From Bacteroidales bacterium UBA5548 (GTDB lineage: Bacteria > Bacteroidota > Bacteroidia > Bacteroidales > UBA932): 16,818 bases of DNA. The DNA is taken from contig DINE01000011.1 in assembly GCA_002425935.1 (NCBI GenBank), positions 44,186 through 61,003 on the forward strand. The letters run 5' to 3'. The translations under genes and the position numbers were made by a program. Shown here piece after piece: positions 7,371-14,483 of this stretch. Under the pieces are notes generated by a model. The model was not told the origin of the DNA. It worked only from the letters and a program-made list of their open reading frames with translations, and searched no databases. Each line of letters starts with the position of its first letter. Within the stretch, counting starts at the first letter, position 1.

Positions 7371-8165
7371 TTACTTTCCTTTGATGAATTCTATGATTTT
7401 TTGTGAACAGCTTGAGGCCTCCTCTATAAATGCGCAATGGCCCGCGTTTTCGTAAAACATAACACTCTCTTTTCCGGCAAGAGTTTCAATTTCCTGGGCC
7501 TTCTCCTCCGATATGTAAACATCGTGTTTACCAAGAAAAATCAATTTTGGTAAACTGAGGTTTTTCAAAAACTCCCTGTTGTCTTCTCTCTGCATCATTC
7601 CCCTTATGCAGGCAATAATTCCCTCCGGATCGTGCACCTCTGCCGTCTCTTTTATCTCCAGAATTTTCTCTTCGAATTTAATTCTGTTGGCGGGAGCAAA
7701 GATTTTTGGAATAGATGTCCGCACAACCATCTGAAGTTTATTCTCCTTTATAACAGAAATTTCTCGCTCCCGCTCCTCTCTCTTTTCGGGAGAATCCGGG
7801 AATGGAGATGAGTTTATCATTATAAGCCCCTCAAAACGTTCCGGATAGTTCTTAACTGCCTCAAGAGCAACATATCCTCCCATCGAGTGGCCCGCTATGA
7901 ATGCACTTTTAATCTCAAGCTTATCCATTACAGAGGCTACAACATCGGCACAGTACTTCATTGTATTCACTTCAGAAGACCCGGTGAGTCCGTGCCCGGG
8001 TAAATCTATGGCCACAACTCTCATCTCTTTTGAAAGTAGCGCAGTAAACTCCTCCCATACGTAAAGGGTTTCAAGATAGCCATGCAGGAGAATTATTGTT
8101 TTGTCTCCCTTTTTTGTGTCCGATATGTGGACAGGCAATCCGTTACAGGTTGAAAAATATTCCAT
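7371..8165 (-). CDS. alpha/beta hydrolase
   Basis: Soluble alpha/beta-fold hydrolase of 264 residues from the ATG at 8165. A TTG six codons upstream is an alternative. The oxyanion segment LLHGY (26-30) is present. The nucleophile elbow GHSMGG puts the catalytic Ser at 94. Asp215 in LGKHD and His243 in NAGHCAF complete the triad. There is no signal peptide, so it is likely cytoplasmic. The cap region around 125-200 is charged and rich in Glu and Lys. The sequence resembles the generic esterase, lactonase and epoxide-hydrolase-like group and does not allow a substrate call. It is the first gene of a probable two-gene operon with the exported S58 peptidase. Confidence 0.88.
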   Translation of the reverse strand: MEYFSTCNGLPVHISDTKKGDKTIILLHGYLETLYVWEEFTALLSKEMRVVAIDLPGHGLTGSSEVNTMKYCADVVASVMDKLEIKSAFIAGHSMGGYVALEAVKNYPERFEGLIMINSSPFPDSPEKREEREREISVIKENKLQMVVRTSIPKIFAPANRIKFEEKILEIKETAEVHDPEGIIACIRGMMQREDNREFLKNLSLPKLIFLGKHDVYISEEKAQEIETLAGKESVMFYENAGHCAFIEEASSCSQKIIEFIKGK

Positions 8166-8180
8166 TACTCTGATTTTGGG

Positions 8181-8188
8181 CAAAATTA
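8181..8188 (-). promoter_or_regulatory. candidate -7 element for the hydrolase-peptidase operon
   Basis: The minus strand reads TAATTTTG, a full match to TAnnTTTG, 15 bases upstream of the hydrolase start codon. No -33 TTTG was found at the expected distance. Together with the element at 8211-8218 it would form a back-to-back divergent promoter region. Confidence 0.4.
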
Positions 8189-8210
8189 ATAGAATTTATA
8201 CATTATTTTA

Positions 8211-8218
8211 TACATTTG
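8211..8218 (+). promoter_or_regulatory. candidate -7 element of the lipoprotein gene
   Basis: TACATTTG fully matches TAnnTTTG and lies 48 bases upstream of the lipoprotein start codon. The leader that follows contains AACCGG twice (8228-8233 and 8240-8245), which can fold into a small five-pair hairpin. A -33 element was not recognised. Confidence 0.45.
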
Positions 8219-8266
8219 CGTAAACTAAACCGGATCTGCAACCGGTCCTGTAAACATTTTAATAGC

Positions 8267-8797
8267 ATGAAAAAAATCAAACAAAAATTAGTAGCTGTAA
8301 TCTCGGTTTTAGTCCTGGCAATTTCGCTTACCGGCTGTATGAAGGAGTTTGAGCCAATTGTGCTCACCGGAACATGGGAGCTTGATACTTCAGCCGTAAT
8401 GGTAAGAATCGTTTACAACCCATCTGTTGCCGCCGAACACCCTCAGACAATCCAGTTTCTCAACAGCAATATCAACAAAATCAGGAGAGAGATTATGAAG
8501 CCGGCCAGAATTGTCTTTAAGCTTCCGAATGTTACCGAAAGTTTTTATAACGATGTACCGCTTCCGGTAATCGGTACATTTACACAGGACAACGCCTATT
8601 TTACTATGAAGAATCCTCTTTTCCCTTCTGGTATTGTAGGAGCTTCGGACAATCTTAGGATGGAGCTTTATTATGACAGGGAATATCTTATGTATATTCT
8701 AAACAATCTGCTCACTGCAGATGATGATCCGCTTTCAGTTTTTGACAGGCTTATCAGTGACTACCACGGTGTGGGTCTGTACAAGAAGATAAATTAA
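8267..8797 (+). CDS. hypothetical lipoprotein, possibly lipocalin-like
   Basis: The family is not recognised. From the ATG at 8267 the product has 176 residues. It has a positively charged N-terminus, a hydrophobic core (about 9-20) and a lipobox LTGC with Cys24 as the lipidated residue, so it should be anchored in the inner or outer membrane. Soon after comes TGTWELD (34-40). A Gly-x-Trp near the N-terminus recalls the lipocalin-like beta-barrel proteins frequent in Bacteroidota, but this is only a resemblance. The body has alternating hydrophobic positions compatible with beta strands and no catalytic motif. It is monocistronic, divergent from the hydrolase and followed directly by a terminator. 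Confidence 0.75.
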   Translation: MKKIKQKLVAVISVLVLAISLTGCMKEFEPIVLTGTWELDTSAVMVRIVYNPSVAAEHPQTIQFLNSNINKIRREIMKPARIVFKLPNVTESFYNDVPLPVIGTFTQDNAYFTMKNPLFPSGIVGASDNLRMELYYDREYLMYILNNLLTADDDPLSVFDRLISDYHGVGLYKKIN

Positions 8798-8824
8798 AAA
8801 AAGCTGCCTCAGGGCAGCTTTTTT
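8797..8824. terminator. bidirectional terminator between the lipoprotein gene and sdhB
   Basis: A perfect 12-bp stem (8797-8808 with 8813-8824) has a TCAG loop, with A residues before and T residues after the GC core on both strands. It lies between two convergent genes, beginning at the last base of the lipoprotein stop codon and ending 19 bases from the sdhB stop. It should terminate both transcripts. Confidence 0.88.
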
Positions 8825-8843
8825 CAAATCTCTTTAATTTTTC

Positions 8844-9623
8844 TTAGTCTTTAATTTTTGCCAGCAGAAACTCTCGGTTCATCCTGGCAATATGAGAAAT
8901 GGAGATACTTTTAGGGCACTCTATCTCACAAGCGCGAGTATTCGTACATGCACCAAAACCAAGTTCGTCCATCTTTGCAACCATAGATTTTACCCTTCTG
9001 GCAGCCTCAATTTTACCCTGAGGCAATAGTGCCAGCGAGCTTACTCTGGCTGAGACAAAGAGCATTGCAGAGCCATTTTTACAGGTTGCAATACACGCTC
9101 CGCATCCTACACAGGCAGCAGCGTCCATACTCTCCTCCGCATCATCTCTGGGAACAGGTATTGTGTTGGCATCAGGTACACCTCCTGTATTGACAGAGAC
9201 ATAGCCCCCGGCCTGAAGAATTTTATCAAGAGCATTTCTGTCAACAATCAGGTCTTTAATGACCGGCATTCCGGCAGACCTCCATGGTTCAATCGTAATG
9301 GTCTCTCCGTTTTTGAATTTCCTCATGTGCAGTTGACATGTGGTAATATCATCATCTGGTCCGTGAGCTCTTCCGTTTATATAGAGTGAGCACATCCCGC
9401 ATATGCCTTCACGACAGTCGTGGTCAAACGCAACAGGATCGTCACTTTTGCACCCTTTATTGACTGCAACAGGGTCTGCGCCCTTTCTCGCAAGCTGATC
9501 GTTCAGTATATCGAGCATCTCCAGAAATGATGTATCGGGAGATATGTCCTTAACCTCGTATGTGTGGAATGATCCCTTCTCTTTGGCGCTTTTCTGACGC
9601 CATATTTTTAGTTTAAAGTCCAT
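8844..9623 (-). CDS. sdhB: succinate dehydrogenase/fumarate reductase iron-sulfur subunit
   Basis: Electron-transfer subunit linking the flavoprotein to the membrane quinone site. The 259-residue product has all ligands for three clusters: [2Fe-2S] at Cys70, Cys75, Cys78 and Cys96; [4Fe-4S] at Cys171, Cys174, Cys177 and Cys236; [3Fe-4S] at Cys181, Cys226 and Cys232. The sequence is Bacteroides-like, e.g. CREGICGMC and CTNTRACE. It follows sdhA after 11 bases. Compared with the homologues I remember, it has about 12 extra residues before the first cluster, including an extra Cys58, that look like an internal duplication. The direction of the reaction (succinate oxidation or fumarate reduction) cannot be told from sequence. 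Confidence 0.96.
   Translation of the reverse strand: MDFKLKIWRQKSAKEKGSFHTYEVKDISPDTSFLEMLDILNDQLARKGADPVAVNKGCKSDDPVAFDHDCREGICGMCSLYINGRAHGPDDDITTCQLHMRKFKNGETITIEPWRSAGMPVIKDLIVDRNALDKILQAGGYVSVNTGGVPDANTIPVPRDDAEESMDAAACVGCGACIATCKNGSAMLFVSARVSSLALLPQGKIEAARRVKSMVAKMDELGFGACTNTRACEIECPKSISISHIARMNREFLLAKIKD
9414..9476 (-). repeat. 12-codon internal duplication in sdhB
   Basis: Residues DPVAVNKGC (50-58) and DPVAFDHDC (62-70) align, with a repeat period of 36 bases. At DNA level the first 14 bases of the two copies agree at 11 positions. The second copy contains the first [2Fe-2S] ligand Cys70, and the first copy has Cys58 in the equivalent place. The reading frame is intact, so the protein is probably functional with a longer loop. 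Confidence 0.55.
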
Positions 9624-9634
9624 ATCCTAAATGG

Positions 9635-11581
9635 TTAATCTTTGTAATTCCGTGTAGCTATTTTCACAAATTCGTAGTTGAGGTGCTCTTTGTGAAGAAG
9701 AGGATCACTGTTTTCACCTGTGTGCTCCCAGCAACTCACATACATGAAGTTGTTGTCATCTCTGAGTGTCTCGCCCTCCTCTGTCTGCATCTCCTCTCTA
9801 AAGTGTCCGCCGCATGACTCTTTTCTGTTAAGCGCGTCCATTGCCATCAGTTGCCCCATCTCAAGGAAATCGGCAACTCTCAGAGCTTTCTCTACCTCCT
9901 GATTCAGCTCTCCGTTCTCTCCCGGAACAAATACATTTTTCCAGAACTCCTCTTTAAGCTGCTTAATCTCTGTAATTGCCTTTTTAAGCCCCTCTTCGTT
10001 ACGGGCCATACCTACGTAATCCCACATAATGTGACCCAGTTTCTTATGAAAATGGTCAACCGGCTCTTTCCCCTTCACGGCAAAAATCTTTGCTATTTTA
10101 GCCTTAATTAAACTCTCTGCCTCTTCGAAAGCGGGGTGGGAGGTATCTGTCTTCTTTGCCTGAATTTTTCCTGCAAGAAAATCTCCGATAGTGTATGGCA
10201 GAATATAGTATCCGTCAGCAAGACCCTGCATAAGAGCAGAGGCTCCAAGGCGGTTTCCTCCGTGGTCGCTGAAGTTTGCCTCTCCAATTGCATAAAGTCC
10301 CGGAATGGTAGTCTGAAGATTGTAGTCAACCCACAAGCCGCCCATTGTATAGTGGATTGCCGGGTAGATCATCATAGGCTCTTCGTACGGGTTAACGTCT
10401 GTAATCTTTTCGTACATCTGGAAAAGGTTTCCGTAACGCTCCTCTATTACCTTTTTACCAAGCCTGTCAATGGCAGATTTAAAGTCAAGAAATACTGCAA
10501 GACCTGTTTCGTTTACTCCAAAGCCTGCGTCACATCTCTCTTTTGCTGCTCTTGAGGCCACATCGCGAGGAACGAGGTTTCCGAATGCAGGATATCTGCG
10601 TTCCAGATAGTAATCTCTGTCCTCTTCAGGAATCTGTGATGCTTTGACTTTCCTTTCGCGAAGCCTCTCAACATCCTCCTTTTTCTTTGGAACCCAGATT
10701 CTTCCGTCGTTTCTTAAAGACTCACTCATAAGGGTAAGCTTCGACTGCTGCTCGCCATGAACCGGAATACAGGTTGGGTGGATCTGTGCAAATGAAGGGT
10801 TACCGAAGAAGGCCCCCTTTTTGAAACATTGCCACACTGCCGAACCGTTACTGTTCATAGCATTTGTAGAGAGAAAGAATACATTTCCGTAACCACCTGT
10901 TGCTATAACAACTGCATGTGCTCCGTATCTCTCTATCTCTCCTGTAATAAGGTTTCTTACAATAATTCCCTTTGCCTCTCCGTCAATAAGTACTACATCC
11001 AGCATCTCACGTCTGGTAAATGACTGAACATTACCTAAATGGATCTGACGATTGAGTGCTGCATAGGCACCCAGAAGTAGTTGCTGCCCGGTCTGACCTC
11101 TCGCATAGAAAGTTCTGCTCACCTGAGAACCTCCAAAAGAGCGGTTGTCAAGCAATCCGCCATACTCCCTTGCAAATGGAACTCCCTGTGCAACACAAAG
11201 GTCAATAATTGGATTACTAACCTCGGCCAGCCTGTAAACATTCCCCTCACGGCTTCTGTAGTCCCCTCCCTTTATGGTATCATAAAAAAGGCGATATACC
11301 GAGTCGTTATCGTTGGGATAGTTTTTTGCGGCATTAATACCTCCCTGAGCAGCAATTGAGTGTGCTCGTCTTGGTGAGTCGCTAATACAAAAAACCTTGA
11401 CATTATAGCCCAGTTCTCCCAAAGCAGCGGCTGCCGAAGCACCCCCCAGTCCTGTTCCCACTACTATCACATCAAGCTTTCTTTTATTCGCCGGGCTCAC
11501 TACGCGAATCTGAGACTTATGCCTTGTCCATTTTTCGGATAAAGGCCCCTCAGGTATCTTAGAATTAAGTTTTTCGGACAT
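9635..11581 (-). CDS. sdhA: succinate dehydrogenase/fumarate reductase flavoprotein subunit
   Basis: Catalytic FAD subunit interconverting succinate and fumarate, attached to the cytoplasmic face of the inner membrane. The 648-residue product has the dinucleotide fold VVGTGLGGASAA (40-51) and His74 in RRAHSIAAQGG (71-81), the expected covalent FAD-binding histidine. It also has the dicarboxylate-binding HPTCIP and LMSESLRNDG segments, HYTMGGLWVD, and the C-terminal FAD motif ANFSDHGGNRLGASALMQ. This is the B-type form typical of Bacteroidota and Wolinella. sdhB follows 11 bases downstream. The usual upstream gene for the di-heme cytochrome b subunit is missing: only 119 bases separate sdhA from a divergent hexosaminidase gene. 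Confidence 0.97.
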   Translation of the reverse strand: MSEKLNSKIPEGPLSEKWTRHKSQIRVVSPANKRKLDVIVVGTGLGGASAAAALGELGYNVKVFCISDSPRRAHSIAAQGGINAAKNYPNDNDSVYRLFYDTIKGGDYRSREGNVYRLAEVSNPIIDLCVAQGVPFAREYGGLLDNRSFGGSQVSRTFYARGQTGQQLLLGAYAALNRQIHLGNVQSFTRREMLDVVLIDGEAKGIIVRNLITGEIERYGAHAVVIATGGYGNVFFLSTNAMNSNGSAVWQCFKKGAFFGNPSFAQIHPTCIPVHGEQQSKLTLMSESLRNDGRIWVPKKKEDVERLRERKVKASQIPEEDRDYYLERRYPAFGNLVPRDVASRAAKERCDAGFGVNETGLAVFLDFKSAIDRLGKKVIEERYGNLFQMYEKITDVNPYEEPMMIYPAIHYTMGGLWVDYNLQTTIPGLYAIGEANFSDHGGNRLGASALMQGLADGYYILPYTIGDFLAGKIQAKKTDTSHPAFEEAESLIKAKIAKIFAVKGKEPVDHFHKKLGHIMWDYVGMARNEEGLKKAITEIKQLKEEFWKNVFVPGENGELNQEVEKALRVADFLEMGQLMAMDALNRKESCGGHFREEMQTEEGETLRDDNNFMYVSCWEHTGENSDPLLHKEHLNYEFVKIATRNYKD

Positions 11582-11634
11582 TTTTATACCTGTTTAAAAG
11601 TGCGGTAAAATTATGCAATTAAAGTAACACTACC

Positions 11635-11671
11635 AAGATATAAAGAGTGCCTTCCCATTTTTTTATATCTT
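11635..11671. promoter_or_regulatory. inverted repeat in the sdhA/hexosaminidase divergent promoter region
   Basis: AAGATATAAA (11635-11644) and its exact reverse complement (11662-11671) are separated by 17 bases. Each arm contains TATCTT read outward towards the nearest gene, close to the TAnnTTTG -7 element (TATCTTTA on the plus strand, TATCTTGG on the minus). It may represent two mirrored promoters, or a regulator-binding site between the divergent genes. No -33 elements were recognised. Confidence 0.35.
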
Positions 11672-11700
11672 TACCCTGCTATTAACAGACAACCAATTTT

Positions 11701-13905
11701 ATGATGAAGAAGAAATTTTTTGCTTTATGCACCACAATTGCGGTTACAGTATCACTACTCGCTCAGGTTCCCGTAATTCCAAAACCAAACAAAGTTGAAA
11801 AGGGTGGGGGGAGTTTTACAATTGACAGTAAAACAGCAATCTATACTACTGAAAAATCGGCACGCAACGCCAATTATCTAAGAGGATATCTAACCGGAGC
11901 TACCGGTTATGCAATGGAGATCGTTAAGGGTGTTCCGCAAAACAATTTCATAATAATTGATATTTCGCCGGCTTACGCTATCCCAGCTGAGGGCTATAAA
12001 TTTGTTGTTAACAGCAGCGGAATCAACATAAGCAGCTCTGACGAGGCGGGTGCTTTTTATGGTGTGCAGACATTGCTTCAGATGTTACCTCCGGTTGTCT
12101 ACTCCGGAAAGCCGACCGGTTTTGAAAAGTGGTCGGTTCCTTTTGTTAAAATTGAGGATAGTCCAAGATTTGCCTACAGGGGTATGATGCTGGATGTCTC
12201 AAGAACATTTTTTGACGCCGAGACTGTAAAGAGATATATCGACTGGATGTCGCACCACAAAATCAACAAGTTCCACTGGCACCTTACCGATGACAACGGA
12301 TGGAGAGTTGAGATAAAAAAATACCCTGAACTTACACGTAAAGGGGCCTGGAGGGGCCCGGGTGAAGTACTGAAGGCCTCTTTCGGGTCGGGGAACCAGA
12401 GATATGGTGGCTTTTACACTCAGGAGCAGATAAGAGAGATAGTTGCATACGCTGCTGAAAGGCATATTGAGGTTATTCCTGAAATTGACCTCCCGGGCCA
12501 CAGTAAAGCTGTTACAGCCTCTTACCCACATGTCGGGTGTGAAGGTGAAGCTGCTGAGCTGAGCGTTCAGGGTGAGGGTCAGAATGCATGGTGTGTTGGC
12601 AAAGAGCAAAACTTTAAAATGCTGGAAGATATAGTAAAAGAGATGGTTAAACTCTTCCCTTCCAAGAATTTTCATATAGGAGGAGATGAGGTAAATTATG
12701 CTCAGTGGACATCTTGCCCTCATTGCAATCAGCTCATGGAGAAAGAGAAGATGAAAGATCATCACGAACTCTTAAACTACTTTGTAAGAAGGATGGAGAC
12801 TATCGTTGAAAAATACGGTAAACACATGTCGGGATGGGATGAAATTCTTGACGGAGGAGACCTTAATCCAACTTCAAGAGTGTATGCATGGAGGAGCGTA
12901 GCAAAGGGTATTGAGTCTGTAACAAAGGGTCAGCCTACCGTTATGATGCCGGGAGAGTACTGCTACTTTGATATGAAGCAGTCTCCAATTGAGAGGGGGC
13001 ACAACTGGGCCGGAATTGTGACTCTGGAAAAGAGCTACTCCCTGGACCCTGTTGCAACAGCAAATCTTAAAGAAGATCAGGCACATCTGGTATTGGGTGT
13101 ACAGGGCGCACTCTGGACAGAGTTACTTGGATGGCCGCCAAGATTTATTGACTACCAGACATATCCGCGACTTGCTGCTATTGCAGAGGTAGGGTGGACA
13201 CAACCTGAAAACAAGGAGTGGGCAAACTTCTATAAAAGACTTACCAAACACCATTTTGAGAGAATGTACCAGATGGGCATATTCTTTAGAGTTCCGCCAC
13301 CCGTTGCTAAGTATGAAAACGGAGCAGTGAGGGCTGAACTGCCTTACTCATGGGCAGTTGTAAGATATACAACCGACGAGAGCGAACCAACAAGCTTCTC
13401 TCCTGTTTACAAAGGCGAAATTGTTACCGACAAGCCTCAAAAACTACGTTTTGCCACCTTCTTTAAGGATGAACTCAAAAGTATAACTGTTTCACCTGAG
13501 AATGCCCCTTACACATACCTTACACCTGCAACAAGGATTGAGACATCAATTCCCGAAAACAGCCGCTTCTCTGCTAAAAACCTTACAGATTATAAATTTG
13601 ATACTTACTTCAGAAGTGCTGCCAGAGTAAATGAGGGTGACTACCTAACCTATATTTTTGACAAAGAGGTAAGGGCCTCAAGAATCACTGTAGAGACCGG
13701 AATTCCAAACATTTCGTTTTATGGTGTTACCGATGGCTATGTTGAATACTCCTATGACGGAAAGAGCTTTATTAAGGCAGGTGATTTCGAAAGAGGAACA
13801 GTTGTGTTTCATCCGGAAAAACCTGTTATGGCCGTAAAGATTGTACTTACAAAAACAAATGACGGACACATACTTTCACTTCAGGATTTAAGAATTGAAC
13901 CGTAA
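11701..13905 (+). CDS. GH20 beta-N-acetylhexosaminidase, exported
   Basis: Exo-hydrolase removing terminal GlcNAc or GalNAc from glycans, chitooligosaccharides or mucin-type sugars, by substrate-assisted catalysis. The 734-residue product starts with a signal peptide (about 1-21). Next comes a GH20b-type N-terminal domain (about 23-150), followed by the (beta/alpha)8 catalytic domain (about 155-510). That domain holds HHKINKFHWHLTDDNGWR (185-202), IPEIDLPGH (259-267) and HIGGDE with the catalytic Asp329-Glu330 pair. The C-terminus has a chitobiase/Fn3-like segment (about 540-600), then an F5/8-type-C-like domain (about 620-734) that probably binds carbohydrate. Either of two adjacent ATG codons can be the start. 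Its stop codon overlaps the next start (TAATG), so the membrane protein is translationally coupled. Confidence 0.94.
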   Translation: MMKKKFFALCTTIAVTVSLLAQVPVIPKPNKVEKGGGSFTIDSKTAIYTTEKSARNANYLRGYLTGATGYAMEIVKGVPQNNFIIIDISPAYAIPAEGYKFVVNSSGINISSSDEAGAFYGVQTLLQMLPPVVYSGKPTGFEKWSVPFVKIEDSPRFAYRGMMLDVSRTFFDAETVKRYIDWMSHHKINKFHWHLTDDNGWRVEIKKYPELTRKGAWRGPGEVLKASFGSGNQRYGGFYTQEQIREIVAYAAERHIEVIPEIDLPGHSKAVTASYPHVGCEGEAAELSVQGEGQNAWCVGKEQNFKMLEDIVKEMVKLFPSKNFHIGGDEVNYAQWTSCPHCNQLMEKEKMKDHHELLNYFVRRMETIVEKYGKHMSGWDEILDGGDLNPTSRVYAWRSVAKGIESVTKGQPTVMMPGEYCYFDMKQSPIERGHNWAGIVTLEKSYSLDPVATANLKEDQAHLVLGVQGALWTELLGWPPRFIDYQTYPRLAAIAEVGWTQPENKEWANFYKRLTKHHFERMYQMGIFFRVPPPVAKYENGAVRAELPYSWAVVRYTTDESEPTSFSPVYKGEIVTDKPQKLRFATFFKDELKSITVSPENAPYTYLTPATRIETSIPENSRFSAKNLTDYKFDTYFRSAARVNEGDYLTYIFDKEVRASRITVETGIPNISFYGVTDGYVEYSYDGKSFIKAGDFERGTVVFHPEKPVMAVKIVLTKTNDGHILSLQDLRIEP

Positions 13906-14483
13906 TGAAAATTAAGTCCATACTAAAATACGGAGCCCTTTGGGGGGTACTTGAGGTAACTCTGGGGTTTACATTGCACCTGCTAAACAGTTCGCTGGCA
14001 GGTGCAATTCTAATCCCGATTGGAGTTCTTTTTATGTGGGCATCATACAAATCCACCGGCAGATGGTGGAGCATACCGCTTACCGGAGCTGTTGCAGCAG
14101 TCGTCAGGTTAGCAGCATATGCCGCCATTAACGGTGGTTGTTGTGAAGAGGGAATCTTCCCTACATTGGCAATTGTGATTGAATCAATAGCCTTTATTGC
14201 TCCTGTTATTTATCTTGAGCACGAAAAGAGAAAAGATTATCACCTGTTTGTGTTCAAACCAATTTTCCTCTTTTACCTGTCTATTGTGGTATATATGATT
14301 GTATTCAAATCGGTTACAGCATTTATTAAATGGGGAGACATAAACACTCTTCTGGCAGAGGCTGACATAAAAAGAGAGCTGACAATGTTGTTTTTAGACA
14401 CACTTATCAGCTCTGCACTTATTGGGATTGCTATTGTTTTGAAGGAGATATTTCTTTTATTAATGTTTCGTAAATCCGGCTGA
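13905..14483 (+). CDS. uncharacterised six-helix membrane protein
   Basis: I do not recognise a named family. The 192-residue product is very hydrophobic, with about six predicted membrane segments (near 8-27, 31-49, 56-76, 86-105, 118-138 and 160-180). It has a short charged loop EHEKRKDYH (105-113) and an adjacent cysteine pair (Cys79-Cys80). The N-terminal GALWGVLEVTLG and the proline- and glycine-containing AGAILIPIG helix recall small transporter substrate-binding (ECF S-component-like) proteins, but this is weak. The start overlaps the hexosaminidase stop by one base, which points to coupled translation and perhaps a role in using the released sugar. Its last 53 bases overlap the convergent Ntn-hydrolase gene. 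Confidence 0.75.
   Translation: MKIKSILKYGALWGVLEVTLGFTLHLLNSSLAGAILIPIGVLFMWASYKSTGRWWSIPLTGAVAAVVRLAAYAAINGGCCEEGIFPTLAIVIESIAFIAPVIYLEHEKRKDYHLFVFKPIFLFYLSIVVYMIVFKSVTAFIKWGDINTLLAEADIKRELTMLFLDTLISSALIGIAIVLKEIFLLLMFRKSG

Noticed and set aside
12199..12765. 188-codon minus-strand frame within the hexosaminidase gene
   Set aside because: It lies wholly opposite conserved GH20 catalytic sequence and its translation has no recognisable features; it is an antisense shadow.
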